Shown: positions 51,598 through 61,510, counted from the first letter of the stretch. The stretch: 64,000 nt of DNA from Desulfovibrio porci (GCF_009696265.1 NZ_VUMH01000008.1:1-64000); one strand, 5' to 3'. Notes: generated by a model from the letters alone, not told the origin. Program-made: numbers and translations.

Positions 51598-52482
51598 TCA
51601 GCGCTGCCGTTGCAGGCGGTCCCGCAGGATGACGGCCAGCAGGTTCATGCCCAGCACCAGCAGGATCAGCACCAGGCCCGTGCCGTATTGCAGGGGACGG
51701 GTTTTTTCGATTTCCGTACCCGCCGTGGCCAGCACGTACATGTGATAGGGCAGGGCCATGACCGCGCTGAAAATGGAGTCCGGCGTCTTGGGCGTATAAA
51801 ACACGGCGGCGGTGAACATGATGGCCGCGGTTTCGCCCGCCGCGCGGGCCACGCCCAGAATGGCCCCGGTGAGCATGCCTGGCAGGGCGCAGGGCAGCAC
51901 CACGCGGGCGATGGTCTGGGATTTGGTGGCTCCCAGGGCCAGGGAGGCCTCACGGTAGGTGTCCGGCACGGAGCGCAACGCCTCCTCGGCCGTGCCGATA
52001 ATCACCGGCAGAGTCAGTACGGCCAGGGTCAGCACGCCGGAAAGGATGCTCACTCCGAAGCCGCAGAAGGTCACGAAAAAGGACAGACCGAACAGGCCGA
52101 AGACCACCGAGGGCACTCCGGCCAGATTGTTCACGCCCAGGCGCACATAGCGGGCGAAAGCGTTGCGCCTGGCGTATTCGTGCAGATAGACGGCCGAGGC
52201 CACGCCCATGGGAAAAGCCAGCAGAAGAGCGCCCAGGGACAGGATGGCCGTGCCCAGAATGCAGGGCCAGATGCCGCCTTCGGTCATCATCTTGCGCGGC
52301 GGCTCGGTGAGAAATTCCCAGGACAGGGCAGGCAGGCCGTGCCAGAGCAGAAAGACGCACACGCCCACCAGGGCCAGCACGTTGACGGCGGCGATGACGC
52401 GCAGCAGGCAGAACATGAGGATCTGACAACGGACGCGGGCGCGGCTGGAAGACATGGTGAGAGCGGAGGACCGGGCTGACAT
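51598..52482 (-). CDS. pstA: Phosphate ABC transporter permease PstA
   Basis: A 294-aa inner membrane protein with six hydrophobic segments and the permease EAA loop (EEALRSVPDTYREASLALGA, about 167-186). It pairs with PstC to carry phosphate, energised by PstB. It is the last gene of the leftward pstS-pstC-pstA arm, 21 bases after pstC. Confidence 0.9.
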   Translation of the reverse strand: MSARSSALTMSSSRARVRCQILMFCLLRVIAAVNVLALVGVCVFLLWHGLPALSWEFLTEPPRKMMTEGGIWPCILGTAILSLGALLLAFPMGVASAVYLHEYARRNAFARYVRLGVNNLAGVPSVVFGLFGLSFFVTFCGFGVSILSGVLTLAVLTLPVIIGTAEEALRSVPDTYREASLALGATKSQTIARVVLPCALPGMLTGAILGVARAAGETAAIMFTAAVFYTPKTPDSIFSAVMALPYHMYVLATAGTEIEKTRPLQYGTGLVLILLVLGMNLLAVILRDRLQRQR

Positions 52483-52503
52483 GGGTTGAATGCTCCCGTG
52501 CCG

Positions 52504-53394
52504 CTACAGGCTGGACGAACCGGCCTGGCGGTGTTTTTCGGCAATGTGCCCGGCCGCCAGATTGAAGGCCAGGGTCAGGAAAAAGAGTACGATGCCGATG
52601 GCGAACAGGGCGTGATAGTGATCGCTGCGGAAGGGGGCTTCGGCCATTTCAGCGGCGATGGAAGCGGGCATGGGCCGCACCGGATCCAGCAGGGAGGTGG
52701 GAATCAGGCCCGCACCGCCGGCCACCATCAGCACCACCATGGTTTCGCCGATGGCCCGCGACATGCCCAGCATCACGGCCGTGCCGATGCCGGAGAGCGC
52801 CGCCGGAATGACCACCCGCACGGTGGTCTGCCAGCGCGTGGCCCCCAAAGCCAGGGAGGCCTCGCGCAGATCGCGGGGCACGCTGTACAGGGCGTCCTCA
52901 GACACGGAGCAGATGGTGGGCACGCTCATCAGCGCCAGCACCAGGGAGGCGTTGAGCAGGTTCAGACCCGTGGCCACGCCGAAGGCCTCCTGGATGAAGG
53001 GGGCCAGCACCACCATGCCCAGAAAGCCCAGCACCACCGAGGGCAGGGCGGCCAGCAGTTCCACAAAGGGCTTGATGATCCGGCGCACGCCCGGATGGGC
53101 GATTTCCGTCAGGTACACGGCGGTCAGCACGCCCAGCGGCACGGCCAGCAGGGAGGAAACGGCGGTCACGGCCAGCGAGGCCGCCAGAAGGGGAAAAATG
53201 CCGAACAGGCCCGGTTCTTCCGTGGGATACCAGAGCGTGCCGAAAAGAAAATCAAAAACTGAATAATGGGAGAAAAGCGGCAGCCCTTCCATGAACAGAA
53301 AAAAGACAATGCCCGCCAGCGCCAGCAGGGAGCTTCCGGCCACGCCGGTGAGGCCGTACTGGACGATTTTTTCCTTGAGATCGGCTCTGCGCAT
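52504..53394 (-). CDS. pstC: Phosphate ABC transporter permease PstC
   Basis: A 296-aa inner membrane protein with six hydrophobic segments and an EAA loop (SVPRDLREASLALGATRWQT, about 190-209). The PstS gene lies 312 bases upstream rather than adjacent; the gap holds an inverted-repeat element and a dispersed repeat. It would form the channel with PstA. Confidence 0.9.
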   Translation of the reverse strand: MRRADLKEKIVQYGLTGVAGSSLLALAGIVFFLFMEGLPLFSHYSVFDFLFGTLWYPTEEPGLFGIFPLLAASLAVTAVSSLLAVPLGVLTAVYLTEIAHPGVRRIIKPFVELLAALPSVVLGFLGMVVLAPFIQEAFGVATGLNLLNASLVLALMSVPTICSVSEDALYSVPRDLREASLALGATRWQTTVRVVIPAALSGIGTAVMLGMSRAIGETMVVLMVAGGAGLIPTSLLDPVRPMPASIAAEMAEAPFRSDHYHALFAIGIVLFFLTLAFNLAAGHIAEKHRQAGSSSL

Positions 53395-53462
53395 GGTTTT
53401 TCTCGTCTGCGGAGGTCAATTTTTCGCGGGTTCAGGATGGAGAACAACCGGCAAACCTGGCC

Positions 53463-53557
53463 GGGACTGTCTCTGAAAGGAGGGCTTTTATCCTCTGATC
53501 ACAGTCGCTTTTCTGACGCAGTCTTGAGGGCAAAAGCTGTTTTTCAGAGACAGTCCC
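53463..53557. repeat. 95-bp element with 16-bp perfect terminal inverted repeats
   Basis: GGGACTGTCTCTGAAA at one end and its exact complement at the other enclose 63 bases that also contain GGAGGGC/GTCTTGAGGGC-type internal complementarity. It looks like a miniature inverted-repeat element, or a long hairpin RNA processed between pstS and pstC. No ORF. Confidence 0.65.
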
Positions 53558-53599
53558 CAAGGGCTGTTTCTAAATTGAGGAGTTTTGGCTTTCCGGCAA

Positions 53600-53692
53600 G
53601 GAAAACGAGTTTTTTGCGAAAGGAGTGTACTCTTATGGTACTCGACTGGAGCAAAAAACGAGTTTGACGCAGCCGGAAGTCAAAAGAACCAA
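53600..53692 (-). repeat. Dispersed intergenic repeat, related to 58119-58210
   Basis: Read on the minus strand it shares GGTTCTTTTG, TGCGTCAAA, CGTTTTTTGC, CCATAA-AGTACACTCC and ACTCGTTTT in order with the stretch after pstB. Identity is roughly three quarters by eye. It separates pstS from pstC. Confidence 0.6.
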
Positions 53693-53706
53693 GCTAGGAA
53701 CACGCC

Positions 53707-54525
53707 CTAATGGGCCAGGGGCACGTACCCAACTTCCCGCACACTTTTCTGGCCCTTGGCCGGATCCAGCAGATAGTCCACCAGTTCCTTGACCACGCCG
53801 GCGGGTTGGCCGTCAGTGAAGATGTACAGTTCCCGCGCGATGGGCCACTGCTTGGAAAGCGCGGTCTGGGCGCTGGCCTGTACGTCGTTGACCTTCAGAC
53901 CCTTGGTGGATTTGTCCAGATAGCCGAGGCCCACGTAACCGATGGCGTTCTTGTTGTTGGACACGGCCTGCACCACCGCGCCGTTGGAGGCCTGCATCAG
54001 GGCCGCCGGAGAGACGCGTTCCTTGTTCATGACCAGTTCTTCCCAGCATTCAAAGGTGCCGGAGGAGGTGTCGCGGGAAATGACCACAATCTTGGCGTCC
54101 ACGCCGCCCAGATCCTTCCAGTTGGTGATCTTGCCGGTATAGATGTCTCTGAGTTGCTGCGTGGTCAGGGCGCTGACCTTGTTGGCCGTGTTGACCACGG
54201 GCACGATGGCGTCCACGGCGATGGCCGTGCGCACGGGGGTGACGCCGTTCTTTTCGGCGGCGGCCTTTTCCTTGTCCTTGATGTCACGCGAGCTCATGGC
54301 CACGGCGCACTGTTTTTCAATGAGCGCCTTGATGCCGTTGCCCGAACCGCCGCCGGAGATGCTCAGCGGCATGCCGGGATGGGAGGCCATGAAGGCCTCG
54401 CCGGCCTTCTGCATCACGGGCAGCACCGTGGTGGAACCGTTGATGACAATTTCCTGGGCCGCCAGGGCCGGGGCGCTGAGGCTCAGAACCGTCAGAGCCG
54501 TGACCAGCATTTTGCCGATAGACAT
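53707..54525 (-). CDS. pstS: Periplasmic phosphate-binding protein PstS
   Basis: A 272-aa protein with a Sec signal peptide (residues 1-22, ending APALAAQ). Phosphate-contact loops are visible: INGSTTVLPV, SGGGSGNGIKAL, SSRDIKDKE and SRDTSSGTFE. It hands phosphate to PstCA. It is the first gene of the leftward arm and has a PhoB-box candidate about 80 bases upstream. Confidence 0.92.
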   Translation of the reverse strand: MSIGKMLVTALTVLSLSAPALAAQEIVINGSTTVLPVMQKAGEAFMASHPGMPLSISGGGSGNGIKALIEKQCAVAMSSRDIKDKEKAAAEKNGVTPVRTAIAVDAIVPVVNTANKVSALTTQQLRDIYTGKITNWKDLGGVDAKIVVISRDTSSGTFECWEELVMNKERVSPAALMQASNGAVVQAVSNNKNAIGYVGLGYLDKSTKGLKVNDVQASAQTALSKQWPIARELYIFTDGQPAGVVKELVDYLLDPAKGQKSVREVGYVPLAH

Positions 54526-54604
54526 TCCGTACTCTCCTTGAAATTGGGTTGCGAGTGTGTCGCGCGGGGTTCTTCCCCGTGCGTTTCCCTTTTGGCCCGG
54601 CTCT

Positions 54605-54622
54605 GTTACAGAATGATGTCAG
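54605..54622 (-). promoter_or_regulatory. PhoB box candidate for pstS
   Basis: On the minus strand CTGACAT-CATT-CTGTAAC gives two 7-mers in an 11-bp direct repeat, close to the PhoB consensus CTGTCAT-N4-CTGTCAT. It lies 80 bases before the pstS start. Confidence 0.6.
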
Positions 54623-54697
54623 GAAAGCGAAGACTGCGTGAAGCCGCGCCGGGCGCCCCCAAAGCCTTGAATGGCGCGCAAATCCGGCGTTCCGCGC

Positions 54698-54715
54698 TTG
54701 TCACGCGATTGTAAC
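54698..54715 (+). promoter_or_regulatory. PhoB box candidate for phoB
   Basis: TTGTCAC-GCGA-TTGTAAC is a second 11-bp-period direct repeat facing the phoB start 65 bases away. It suggests autoregulation of the phoBR-pstB-phoU arm. Confidence 0.5.
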
Positions 54716-54779
54716 AATGTCACCACCTGTTTGGCGCAATGACGTTGTTTACTGGCCCGCAGCACAGAGGAAATCATCT

Positions 54780-55460
54780 ATGAACGCACAAGACATTCTG
54801 GTGGTGGAAGATGAAGGCGACATCCGCGAACTGTTGCGTTTCAATCTGGAGCGCGAGGGTTTCAGCGTGCTGGAGGCCGACGACGGCCGCAAGGGGCTGG
54901 AGCTGGCCCGGCGGCATATGCCGTGCCTGATCATCCTGGATGTGATGCTGCCCGGCATGGATGGTTTTGAAATCTGCCGCCAGTTGGGCGGGCAGGCCGA
55001 GACCTCGGGCATCCCTGTGCTGATGCTCACGGCGCGCGGCGAGGAAATGGACCGCGTGGTGGGCCTGAGTCTGGGGGCGGATGATTACGTGGTCAAGCCT
55101 TTCAGCGTGCGCGAACTTATGCTGCGCATCAAGGCCATCTTGCGCCGGGGCGGCCGCGCGGCGGAGAACTCCGTGCTGGAGCGTCACGGCATCCGGCTGC
55201 GGCCCGACGCGCACACGGTCAGCGCCGGAGGTCGGGAACTGACCCTCACGGCCACGGAGTTCCGTTTGCTGGAGGATCTGCTGCGCCACGCGGGCACGGT
55301 GCGCACGCGTGAACAGTTGCTGAACAATGTCTGGGGCTATTCCTTTGAAGGCTATGCCCGCACGGTGGACACTCACGTGCGCCGTCTGCGCTCCAAGCTG
55401 GGCGAGGCGGCGGCCACCCTGGAAACAGTGCGCGGCGTGGGCTACCGGATCAGGGAGTAG
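54780..55460 (+). CDS. phoB: Phosphate regulon response regulator PhoB
   Basis: A 226-aa OmpR-type regulator. The receiver domain has acidic pocket Glu10/Asp11, phosphorylation site Asp54 (IILDVMLPGM) and the Lys of DDYVVKPF. The C-terminal winged helix carries LTATEFRLLEDLLRHAGTV and RTVDTHVRRLRSKLG. It activates phosphate genes when phosphorylated by PhoR. It begins the rightward arm. Confidence 0.92.
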   Translation: MNAQDILVVEDEGDIRELLRFNLEREGFSVLEADDGRKGLELARRHMPCLIILDVMLPGMDGFEICRQLGGQAETSGIPVLMLTARGEEMDRVVGLSLGADDYVVKPFSVRELMLRIKAILRRGGRAAENSVLERHGIRLRPDAHTVSAGGRELTLTATEFRLLEDLLRHAGTVRTREQLLNNVWGYSFEGYARTVDTHVRRLRSKLGEAAATLETVRGVGYRIRE

Positions 55461-55507
55461 CGCCGTCCGCGTGCCGTTGGCGTGTTGGCGTAAGGAGTTT
55501 GAAAGAG

Positions 55508-57361
55508 ATGAATCATTGGCGGGGTAAGTCCATGTTTTCCTTTCGTACCCGGATTTTTTGCAGCGTGCTGGCGGTGGCGCTGCTCTCCATCGGCATTGCC
55601 GTGTTTTACGGCAAAAGCTGGCTGGAAAACAGCCAGTTGCAGGCGGCCCGTGAACGCCTGCTGCACGAAACGCGCCTGGCCGGTGTGATTCTGGACAAGT
55701 TGGGTCCCGATCCCGCCCATCTGACCGAACTGGCTCGCATCCTGGACCTGCCGGGCGACCGTCTTTCCCTGCTGGACAGCGCGGGCAATGTGCTGGGCGA
55801 TACGGCGGCCGGCGCCCAGCCCGTGAGCCGCCTGGACAATCACGCGGACAGGCCGGAAGTGCGGGAGGCCATGCACGGCGGCACGGGCTTCTCCATCCGC
55901 CCCAGCGGCACGCTGGAGCTGCCCCTGGCCTATGCCGTGACCCGCCTGGACGACGGCCGCCTGCTGCGTCTGGCCGTGCCCCTGGACAACCTCAAGCGGC
56001 TCATTGAAAGCCGCCTCGCGGTGTTCAGCCAGATCGGCCTGATTACCGTGGCCCTTTCCCTGCTGCTGGCCGTGTTGCTGTCCGGCGCGTTGCGCCGCTC
56101 CCTCAGCCAGATGATCGGCGTGGTGGAGGCCATTTCCCTGGGCAATTTTCAGCGCCGCCTGCGGCGCATACCGGGCAGCGAGTTCGCGCCCCTGGCCGAC
56201 GCGGTCAACCGTATGGCCGAAAATATTGAGGAGCACGTGCGCGCCGCCGCCGAGCAGACCGCCCAGCTTGAGAGCATTCTGGATACCATGAGCGACGGCG
56301 TGCTGGTGCTGGGACCGCGCGGGCACATCCGCCGCTGCAACCGGGCTCTGGCCCGGGAATTTCCCGAGGCGGCCACGGCCCAGGGCGCGCAGGTGGTGGA
56401 AATCATCCCCTCGCCGGAATTGCAGACCGCCGTGGACGAGGTGCTGGCCGCGCCCGCGCCCGGCTCCGAAGCCGCGCCGGACGGCGGGCCGGGCGACGAA
56501 AACGGCCGGGTGCAGCGCCATCTGCAGCTCACGCTGCCTTCGGGGCAGGTCATGTCCGTCTGTCTCTCGCGACCTGCCGGGCCGGACTGCCATCTGGGGG
56601 GCGTGATCGTGTTCCACGACATTACGGAATTGATGCGCCTTGAGCGCGTGCGCCGGGATTTCGTGGCCAATGTTTCGCACGAACTGCGCACTCCGCTCAC
56701 GGCCATCCAGGGCTATGCGGAAACCCTTATCAGCCTGGACACCTTGCCCGAGTGTCGCCGTTTCGGTGAAATCATCCTCAAAAACGGCACGTACCTCACG
56801 CGCATGGTGGGCGACCTCTTGTCCCTGGCCCGTCTGGAGGGCAAGTCCGGCAGTCTGGAACTGACGCCAGAAGACCCGCGTGAAGCTCTGGCCCAGGCCA
56901 AAAGCATGTGCCGCGAGGACCTGGAGCGCCGCAAGCTGCAACTGGATGTGGATATCCCGGAGGAATGCCGGGTCATGGCCAACCTGCCGCACCTGACCCA
57001 GGTTTTCCGCAATCTGCTGGAAAATGCCTGCCGCTACGCGCCGGAAGGCGGCAACATCCGCGTTTCCGCGCATCCGGCGGGCCGGGAGGTCGTGTTCCGG
57101 GTGGTGGACGACGGCCCCGGCATTCCGACGGCGGACCTGGAGCGCGTTTTCGAGCGCTTCTATCAGGTGGAGCGGCACCGGGGCCAGGCCTCCACAGGGC
57201 TGGGGCTGGCCATCTGCAAGCACATTGTGGAACGGCACGGCGGCCGCATCCGGGCGGAAAGCCCGGCCCAGGACGGCAGCACGGCCTTTGTGTTCACCCT
57301 GACTCGTGTTGAGGGCGGCGACCGCCCCGACGAAAATCCCGACGGAGCGGCAAGCGCATGA
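55508..57361 (+). CDS. phoR: Phosphate sensor histidine kinase PhoR
   Basis: A 617-aa membrane kinase. I place the start at the ATG 10 bases after AAGGAG. There is a membrane helix near residues 12-30, a periplasmic domain (about 35-175), a second helix near 180-200, HAMP and PAS regions, then HisKA ([20 protein letters not shown]) and an ATPase domain ([26 protein letters not shown]). The large periplasmic domain is unlike E. coli PhoR but common in other bacteria. Its stop overlaps the pstB start by 4 bases. Confidence 0.88.
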   Translation: MNHWRGKSMFSFRTRIFCSVLAVALLSIGIAVFYGKSWLENSQLQAARERLLHETRLAGVILDKLGPDPAHLTELARILDLPGDRLSLLDSAGNVLGDTAAGAQPVSRLDNHADRPEVREAMHGGTGFSIRPSGTLELPLAYAVTRLDDGRLLRLAVPLDNLKRLIESRLAVFSQIGLITVALSLLLAVLLSGALRRSLSQMIGVVEAISLGNFQRRLRRIPGSEFAPLADAVNRMAENIEEHVRAAAEQTAQLESILDTMSDGVLVLGPRGHIRRCNRALAREFPEAATAQGAQVVEIIPSPELQTAVDEVLAAPAPGSEAAPDGGPGDENGRVQRHLQLTLPSGQVMSVCLSRPAGPDCHLGGVIVFHDITELMRLERVRRDFVANVSHELRTPLTAIQGYAETLISLDTLPECRRFGEIILKNGTYLTRMVGDLLSLARLEGKSGSLELTPEDPREALAQAKSMCREDLERRKLQLDVDIPEECRVMANLPHLTQVFRNLLENACRYAPEGGNIRVSAHPAGREVVFRVVDDGPGIPTADLERVFERFYQVERHRGQASTGLGLAICKHIVERHGGRIRAESPAQDGSTAFVFTLTRVEGGDRPDENPDGAASA

Positions 57362-58113
57362 AGGAAAATCTGCAGGCCCGGAACATCAGCGTCTACTACG
57401 GCCCGAACAAGGCCCTGCACGAAGTGAGCCTGGATTTCGTGCCGGGCCGGGTCTCGGCCCTCATCGGGCCGTCCGGTTGCGGCAAGTCCACTTTTCTGCG
57501 CTGCCTGAACCGGATGAACGATCTGGTGCCCGGCGCGCGCGTGGAAGGGGAGATAGTGCTGGACGGCGAGGACGTCAACCGTCCCGGCACGGACGTGGTT
57601 TCACTGCGGCGCCGGGTGGGCATGGTCTTTCAGAAGCCCAATCCCTTTCCCAAGAGCATTTTTGAGAATGTGGCCTACGGCCTGCGCGTCAACGGCCTCC
57701 GCGATGAATCCCTGATCGCCGAAAAGGTGGAAATTTCCTTGCGCCGGGCCGCTATTTTTGATGAGGTCAAAGACAGGTTGCAGTCTTCGGCGCTGGGGCT
57801 TTCCGGCGGACAGCAGCAGCGGCTGTGCATAGCGCGCACCCTGGCCGTGGAGCCGGAAGTGCTGCTCATGGACGAGCCGGCCAGCGCTCTGGACCCCATT
57901 GCCACCCAAAAGATAGAGGAGAGCATTCGCGAGCTCAGGGAGTCGCTGACCATCATCATCGTCACCCACAACATGCAGCAGGCCGCGCGCGTGTCGGACT
58001 TCACGGCCTTTTTCTACATGGGCCGCCTTATTGAGCACGACGCCACGGACGTGATTTTCACCCGGCCCGGCAAGAAGCAGACGGAGGATTATATCACCGG
58101 CCGCTTCGGCTAG
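57358..58113 (+). CDS. pstB: Phosphate ABC transporter ATPase PstB
   Basis: A 251-aa ATPase with Walker [10 protein letters not shown] (about 37-45), signature [13 protein letters not shown] and Walker [14 protein letters not shown]. It powers PstSCA and signals with PhoU to PhoR. Here it is co-translated with phoR rather than following pstA. Confidence 0.93.
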   Translation: MKENLQARNISVYYGPNKALHEVSLDFVPGRVSALIGPSGCGKSTFLRCLNRMNDLVPGARVEGEIVLDGEDVNRPGTDVVSLRRRVGMVFQKPNPFPKSIFENVAYGLRVNGLRDESLIAEKVEISLRRAAIFDEVKDRLQSSALGLSGGQQQRLCIARTLAVEPEVLLMDEPASALDPIATQKIEESIRELRESLTIIIVTHNMQQAARVSDFTAFFYMGRLIEHDATDVIFTRPGKKQTEDYITGRFG

Positions 58114-58118
58114 GTCTT

Positions 58119-58264
58119 CGGCAAAGTGGTTCTTTTGTCTTTCCGTTGCGTCAAAACCGTTTTTTTGCACCGGTCATGTGCCATAAAAGTACACTCCCGT
58201 CGCCAACAACGTTTTTCGGCGAAGCGATCCTCACACGGAAAACGAAGTTTTATGTGTGACATGG
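58119..58264 (+). repeat. Dispersed intergenic repeat between pstB and phoU
   Basis: The first 90 bases parallel the minus strand of 53600-53692; the last 56 bases (58209-58264) match 34939-34994 with one mismatch. The two repeat modules are joined here and separate elsewhere, and they split pstB from phoU by 189 bases. Confidence 0.75.
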
Positions 58265-58302
58265 CATAGGAATAATTGTGCATATTTTCAGGAGAAAACC
58301 TG

Positions 58303-59031
58303 ATGAATCAGCAGGAAAATTATTTGCAGCAGATGCTCGTGACCCTGCGCACGCGGCTTCTGGTCATGTGCGCCAGTGTGGGCATAGCTCTGGAAGAGGC
58401 GGGCAAGGCCCTGGCCGCCAACGATCCCGGCCGCGCGGCCGCGGTTATTGAAAGCGACGGCTCCATTGATGAACTGGAGAACGAGATCGACGAAATGGCC
58501 CTGCGGCTCATGGCCCGCACCCAGCCCGTGGCCGGCGACTTGCGCTTTGTGGTCAGCGCCCTGCGCATGGTGGTGGACCTGGAGCGCATCGGGGACGAGG
58601 CCGTGAGCATGGCCGAGCAGGCCATTCTGATGCAGGACATGCCCGGCTACGGGGTCATACCCCATGTCCGGCGGATGTTCGACAAGGCCCGTCAGGCCTT
58701 TGAGCAGGCCGTGGTCATCTTTCGTGAAAATGACACCGAGGCCGCCCTGACCATGAGCCGGGGCGAGGACGAGGCCGTTCAGTGCGAAGTACGGATCATC
58801 CAGGGCATCATGGAGCGGCTTTCCGAGCGCGACGCGGACCTGGAACCCCATCTGGCCATGCACATCATTCTGGTCACCCGTTCCCTGACCCGGATCTGGC
58901 GGCGCTCCATCAATATTGCCGAGCACGTCTATTTCATCAATCAGGGCCAGACCCTCAAGCATCATGGCGAACTGGCGGACGAGCCGGACACGCTGCTCTG
59001 GAAGCGGGAGGACGAGGCCGGGGAAGAATAA
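58303..59031 (+). CDS. phoU: Phosphate signalling regulator PhoU
   Basis: A 242-aa helical protein; the start MNQQENYLQQML has AGGAG upstream. Two PhoU repeats are visible, with the acidic metal-binding motifs ENEIDEMALRLMARTQPVAG and EVRIIQGIMERL. It links the Pst transporter to PhoR and holds the regulon off when phosphate is high. Confidence 0.9.
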   Translation: MNQQENYLQQMLVTLRTRLLVMCASVGIALEEAGKALAANDPGRAAAVIESDGSIDELENEIDEMALRLMARTQPVAGDLRFVVSALRMVVDLERIGDEAVSMAEQAILMQDMPGYGVIPHVRRMFDKARQAFEQAVVIFRENDTEAALTMSRGEDEAVQCEVRIIQGIMERLSERDADLEPHLAMHIILVTRSLTRIWRRSINIAEHVYFINQGQTLKHHGELADEPDTLLWKREDEAGEE

Positions 59032-59165
59032 GGGAAGCATCCCGCGCCCACGGTGGCGGCTATCCGCATTTCTTCTGTGGGCAATGCGGCGCGCCCTGCG
59101 GCTGATTATCTTCCCGCGTGCTGAATGCCGTTGCGCCACCCCGTTTTTTCTGACGCCCAGGTATG

Positions 59166-59212
59166 ACAAAGCCGGGCGCTTCCACCTCCGGGATGGAAGC
59201 GCCCGGCTTTGT
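59166..59212. terminator. Strong bidirectional terminator
   Basis: A perfect 19-bp stem (ACAAAGCCGGGCGCTTCCA and complement) with a 9-base loop between phoU and the convergent dapA gene. Confidence 0.85.
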
Positions 59213-59230
59213 TTGCACCGCAAGCGGAGT

Positions 59231-60109
59231 TTACAACAGGCCTTGCCGGCGCAGCACTTCAATCAATTTTGTCTTGCCGTTTTCGCTCATGGGGCAGAGC
59301 GGCAGGCGCATTTCGCCTTCCATCTGGCCCATGAGGGCCAAGGCCGTTTTGGCCGGAATAGGATTGCTTTCCACAAACATGACCTGATGCAAGGGGAAGA
59401 GCTCGTGGTGCAGGCGGGCGGCCCCGGCCACGTCACCCTTGGAAAAGGCGTTCCACACGGCGGCCACGCGGCCCGGCACCAGGTTGGACGTGACCGAAAT
59501 CACGCCGCTGCCGCCCAGAGCCATGAGGGGCAGGGCGGTGAGGTCGTCGCCGGACAGCACGCTGAAGCCCGACGGGCAGGATTCCAGCACCAGGCTGCCC
59601 TGCACCATGTCGCCGGTGGCTTCCTTGACGCCCACGATGTTGGAAAAGTCGCGGGCCAGACGGCTGAGCACAGGCGGCAGCATGTTGCAGCCCGTGCGCC
59701 CCGGCACGTTATAGGGCACCAGCGGCAGGTCCACGGCCTCGGCAATGGCCTTGAAGTGCTGGTACAATCCTTCCTGAGTGGGTTTGTTGTAATAGGGGGT
59801 GATCAGCAGCGCGCCGTCGGCACCGGCCCTTTTGGCAAAGAGAGCCAGGCGGATGGCCTCGCTGGTATTGTTGGACCCGGCCCCGGCCAGCACCGGCACC
59901 CGGCCTTTGGCCTGGTCGATGCAGATTTCAATGACCCGCTCGTGTTCCTCGTGGGACAGTGTGGCGGATTCGCCGGTGGTGCCGCAGGGCACCAGGCCGT
60001 GGATGCCCTCGGTGATCTGACGCTCGATAAAGGCGCGGTAGGCCTCTTCATCCACGGTATTGTTCTTGAACGGAGTGACAAGCGCTGTCAGCGCGCCGGA
60101 AAAAAGCAT
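59231..60109 (-). CDS. dapA: 4-hydroxy-tetrahydrodipicolinate synthase
   Basis: A 292-aa enzyme joining pyruvate and aspartate semialdehyde in lysine and diaminopimelate synthesis. The start (MLFSGALTALVTPFKNN) has AAGGAG upstream. GTTGESATLSHEEH binds pyruvate; Tyr in VPYNVPGRTG and Lys in IVGVKEATGD are catalytic. It appears monocistronic. Confidence 0.95.
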   Translation of the reverse strand: MLFSGALTALVTPFKNNTVDEEAYRAFIERQITEGIHGLVPCGTTGESATLSHEEHERVIEICIDQAKGRVPVLAGAGSNNTSEAIRLALFAKRAGADGALLITPYYNKPTQEGLYQHFKAIAEAVDLPLVPYNVPGRTGCNMLPPVLSRLARDFSNIVGVKEATGDMVQGSLVLESCPSGFSVLSGDDLTALPLMALGGSGVISVTSNLVPGRVAAVWNAFSKGDVAGAARLHHELFPLHQVMFVESNPIPAKTALALMGQMEGEMRLPLCPMSENGKTKLIEVLRRQGLL

Positions 60110-60316
60110 GTCCGACTCCTTATGGCTGCGTCCGGCGTGTTCTGAAAACACGTCGAAGCTCTGTAACCGGGCGGTGGGCGACGCGGCCCGGACGATATTG
60201 TCGTAGTGCCCTCTTGCGTGGTGTGTGCCGGTATTGGACGATGACAGCACTCCAGGCGGATTTTCAGCAAATCCGCGTCAGAAGCGGCAGAGGTCTTCGT
60301 CTCGCGGATCGGGGCT

Positions 60317-60592
60317 CTACTGGTTGATGAATTCCTTGAGTTCCTTGCCCGCGCGGAAAAAGGGCAAGCGTTTGGAAATCACCGAAACGCTTTCCCCGGT
60401 CTTGGGGTTGCGTCCGGCGTAGCCGCCATATTCCTTGATTTTGAAGCTGCCGAACCCGCGGATTTCGATCCGTTCCCCGGCGATCAGCGATTTTTTCATG
60501 GCGTCGATGAATGTGTTCACCACCAGTGACGCATCATCAAAAGGGATGTTGGTCTCTTCGGCTAATGCCTTGATCAGTTCGCTCTTATTCAT
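60317..60592 (-). CDS. HU/IHF-family DNA-bending protein
   Basis: A 91-aa protein: NKSELIKALAEETNIPFDDA at the start, ERIEIRGFGSFKIKEYGGYAG and the arm with GRNPKTGESV. The ATG follows ACGGAGG. It bends DNA for replication, transcription and phage integration. Whether it is IHF-alpha, IHF-beta or HU cannot be settled by eye; sequence leans to IHF. Confidence 0.88.
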   Translation of the reverse strand: MNKSELIKALAEETNIPFDDASLVVNTFIDAMKKSLIAGERIEIRGFGSFKIKEYGGYAGRNPKTGESVSVISKRLPFFRAGKELKEFINQ

Positions 60593-60704
60593 CACGCCTC
60601 CGTTGACACGTTATATTATTATCCCGTGAGGGAAGGGCGACAAAGCTTGGGGGCCTCGGACAGCTCCACTATATCTATACCTTTTATGCTGTAAGGTAAA
60701 CAGC

Positions 60705-61508
60705 TTACTTGGGCAGGGCCTGCAGAACGCTGCGCGCGGCCAGCCAGTCGGCCATGCTCAGGCGCACGCGCTGCAGACGGGCGGCCATGGCCTGGATGTC
60801 CTGGGCCGCCGGGCTGCCCGGTGCGTAGCGCAGCAGGGGCTGCTGGCGACAGACGGCCTCAGGCAGCTTTTTGTCCATGCGCACATGACCCAGCAGCACG
60901 GGTTCCAGATGCAGAAAGTGGCGGCAGGCCCCGTTCAGCTTTTCAAAAGCGCCTTGCGCTTCCTTGGCCGAGCTCGCCTGATTGACCATGACCATGAAAT
61001 CGCGCATGCCGAAGCGGTTGTTGAGCACCTTGATCAGGGCATAGCTGTCCGTGAGCGAGGTGGGCTCGGGCGTGATGAGCACGATGCGCACCGCGGCCAT
61101 GGCCGCGAAGGTCTGCACCGTTTCGGAAATGCCCGCGCCCAGATCCATGAAGACGAAATCATATCCGCCGAGCACCGGTTCCAGGCGTTCCAGCAGCAGG
61201 TCGCGCAGGTCCGGGCTCATATCATTGAGCTCGGGCACGCCCGAGGCCGCGGGCAGCACGTCAAAGCCCTTGGGCTCCACGGGATACAGCACATCGTTCA
61301 GGCGCGCTTCGCCCAGCAGGGCGTTCTGAAGGTTTCCCTCCGGGGTGATGCCCAGCAGCACGTCCAGATTGGCCAGGCCCATGTCGCAGTCCATGAGCAG
61401 GTTTTTGAAACCCGCCTGGTAGAGCGCGCAGGCCAGGTTGAGGGAAATATTGGTCTTGCCGACCCCGCCTTTGCCGCTGAGCACGGCAACGCTCAAGGTG
61501 CTGTTCAT
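60705..61508 (-). CDS. MinD/FlhG-type P-loop ATPase
   Basis: A 267-aa protein. The deviant Walker A is SGKGGVGKT (11-19), switch I DCDMGLANLDVLLG and Walker B DFVFMDLGAG. The content (GNLQNALLG, PEPTSLTDSYALIKVL) fits FlhG/FleN, which controls flagellar number, but the gene is not beside flagellar genes, so a chromosome- or cell-pole ATPase is possible. It directly follows the degenerate GGDEF gene (2 bases). Confidence 0.8.
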   Translation of the reverse strand: MNSTLSVAVLSGKGGVGKTNISLNLACALYQAGFKNLLMDCDMGLANLDVLLGITPEGNLQNALLGEARLNDVLYPVEPKGFDVLPAASGVPELNDMSPDLRDLLLERLEPVLGGYDFVFMDLGAGISETVQTFAAMAAVRIVLITPEPTSLTDSYALIKVLNNRFGMRDFMVMVNQASSAKEAQGAFEKLNGACRHFLHLEPVLLGHVRMDKKLPEAVCRQQPLLRYAPGSPAAQDIQAMAARLQRVRLSMADWLAARSVLQALPK

Positions 61509-61510
61509 AA

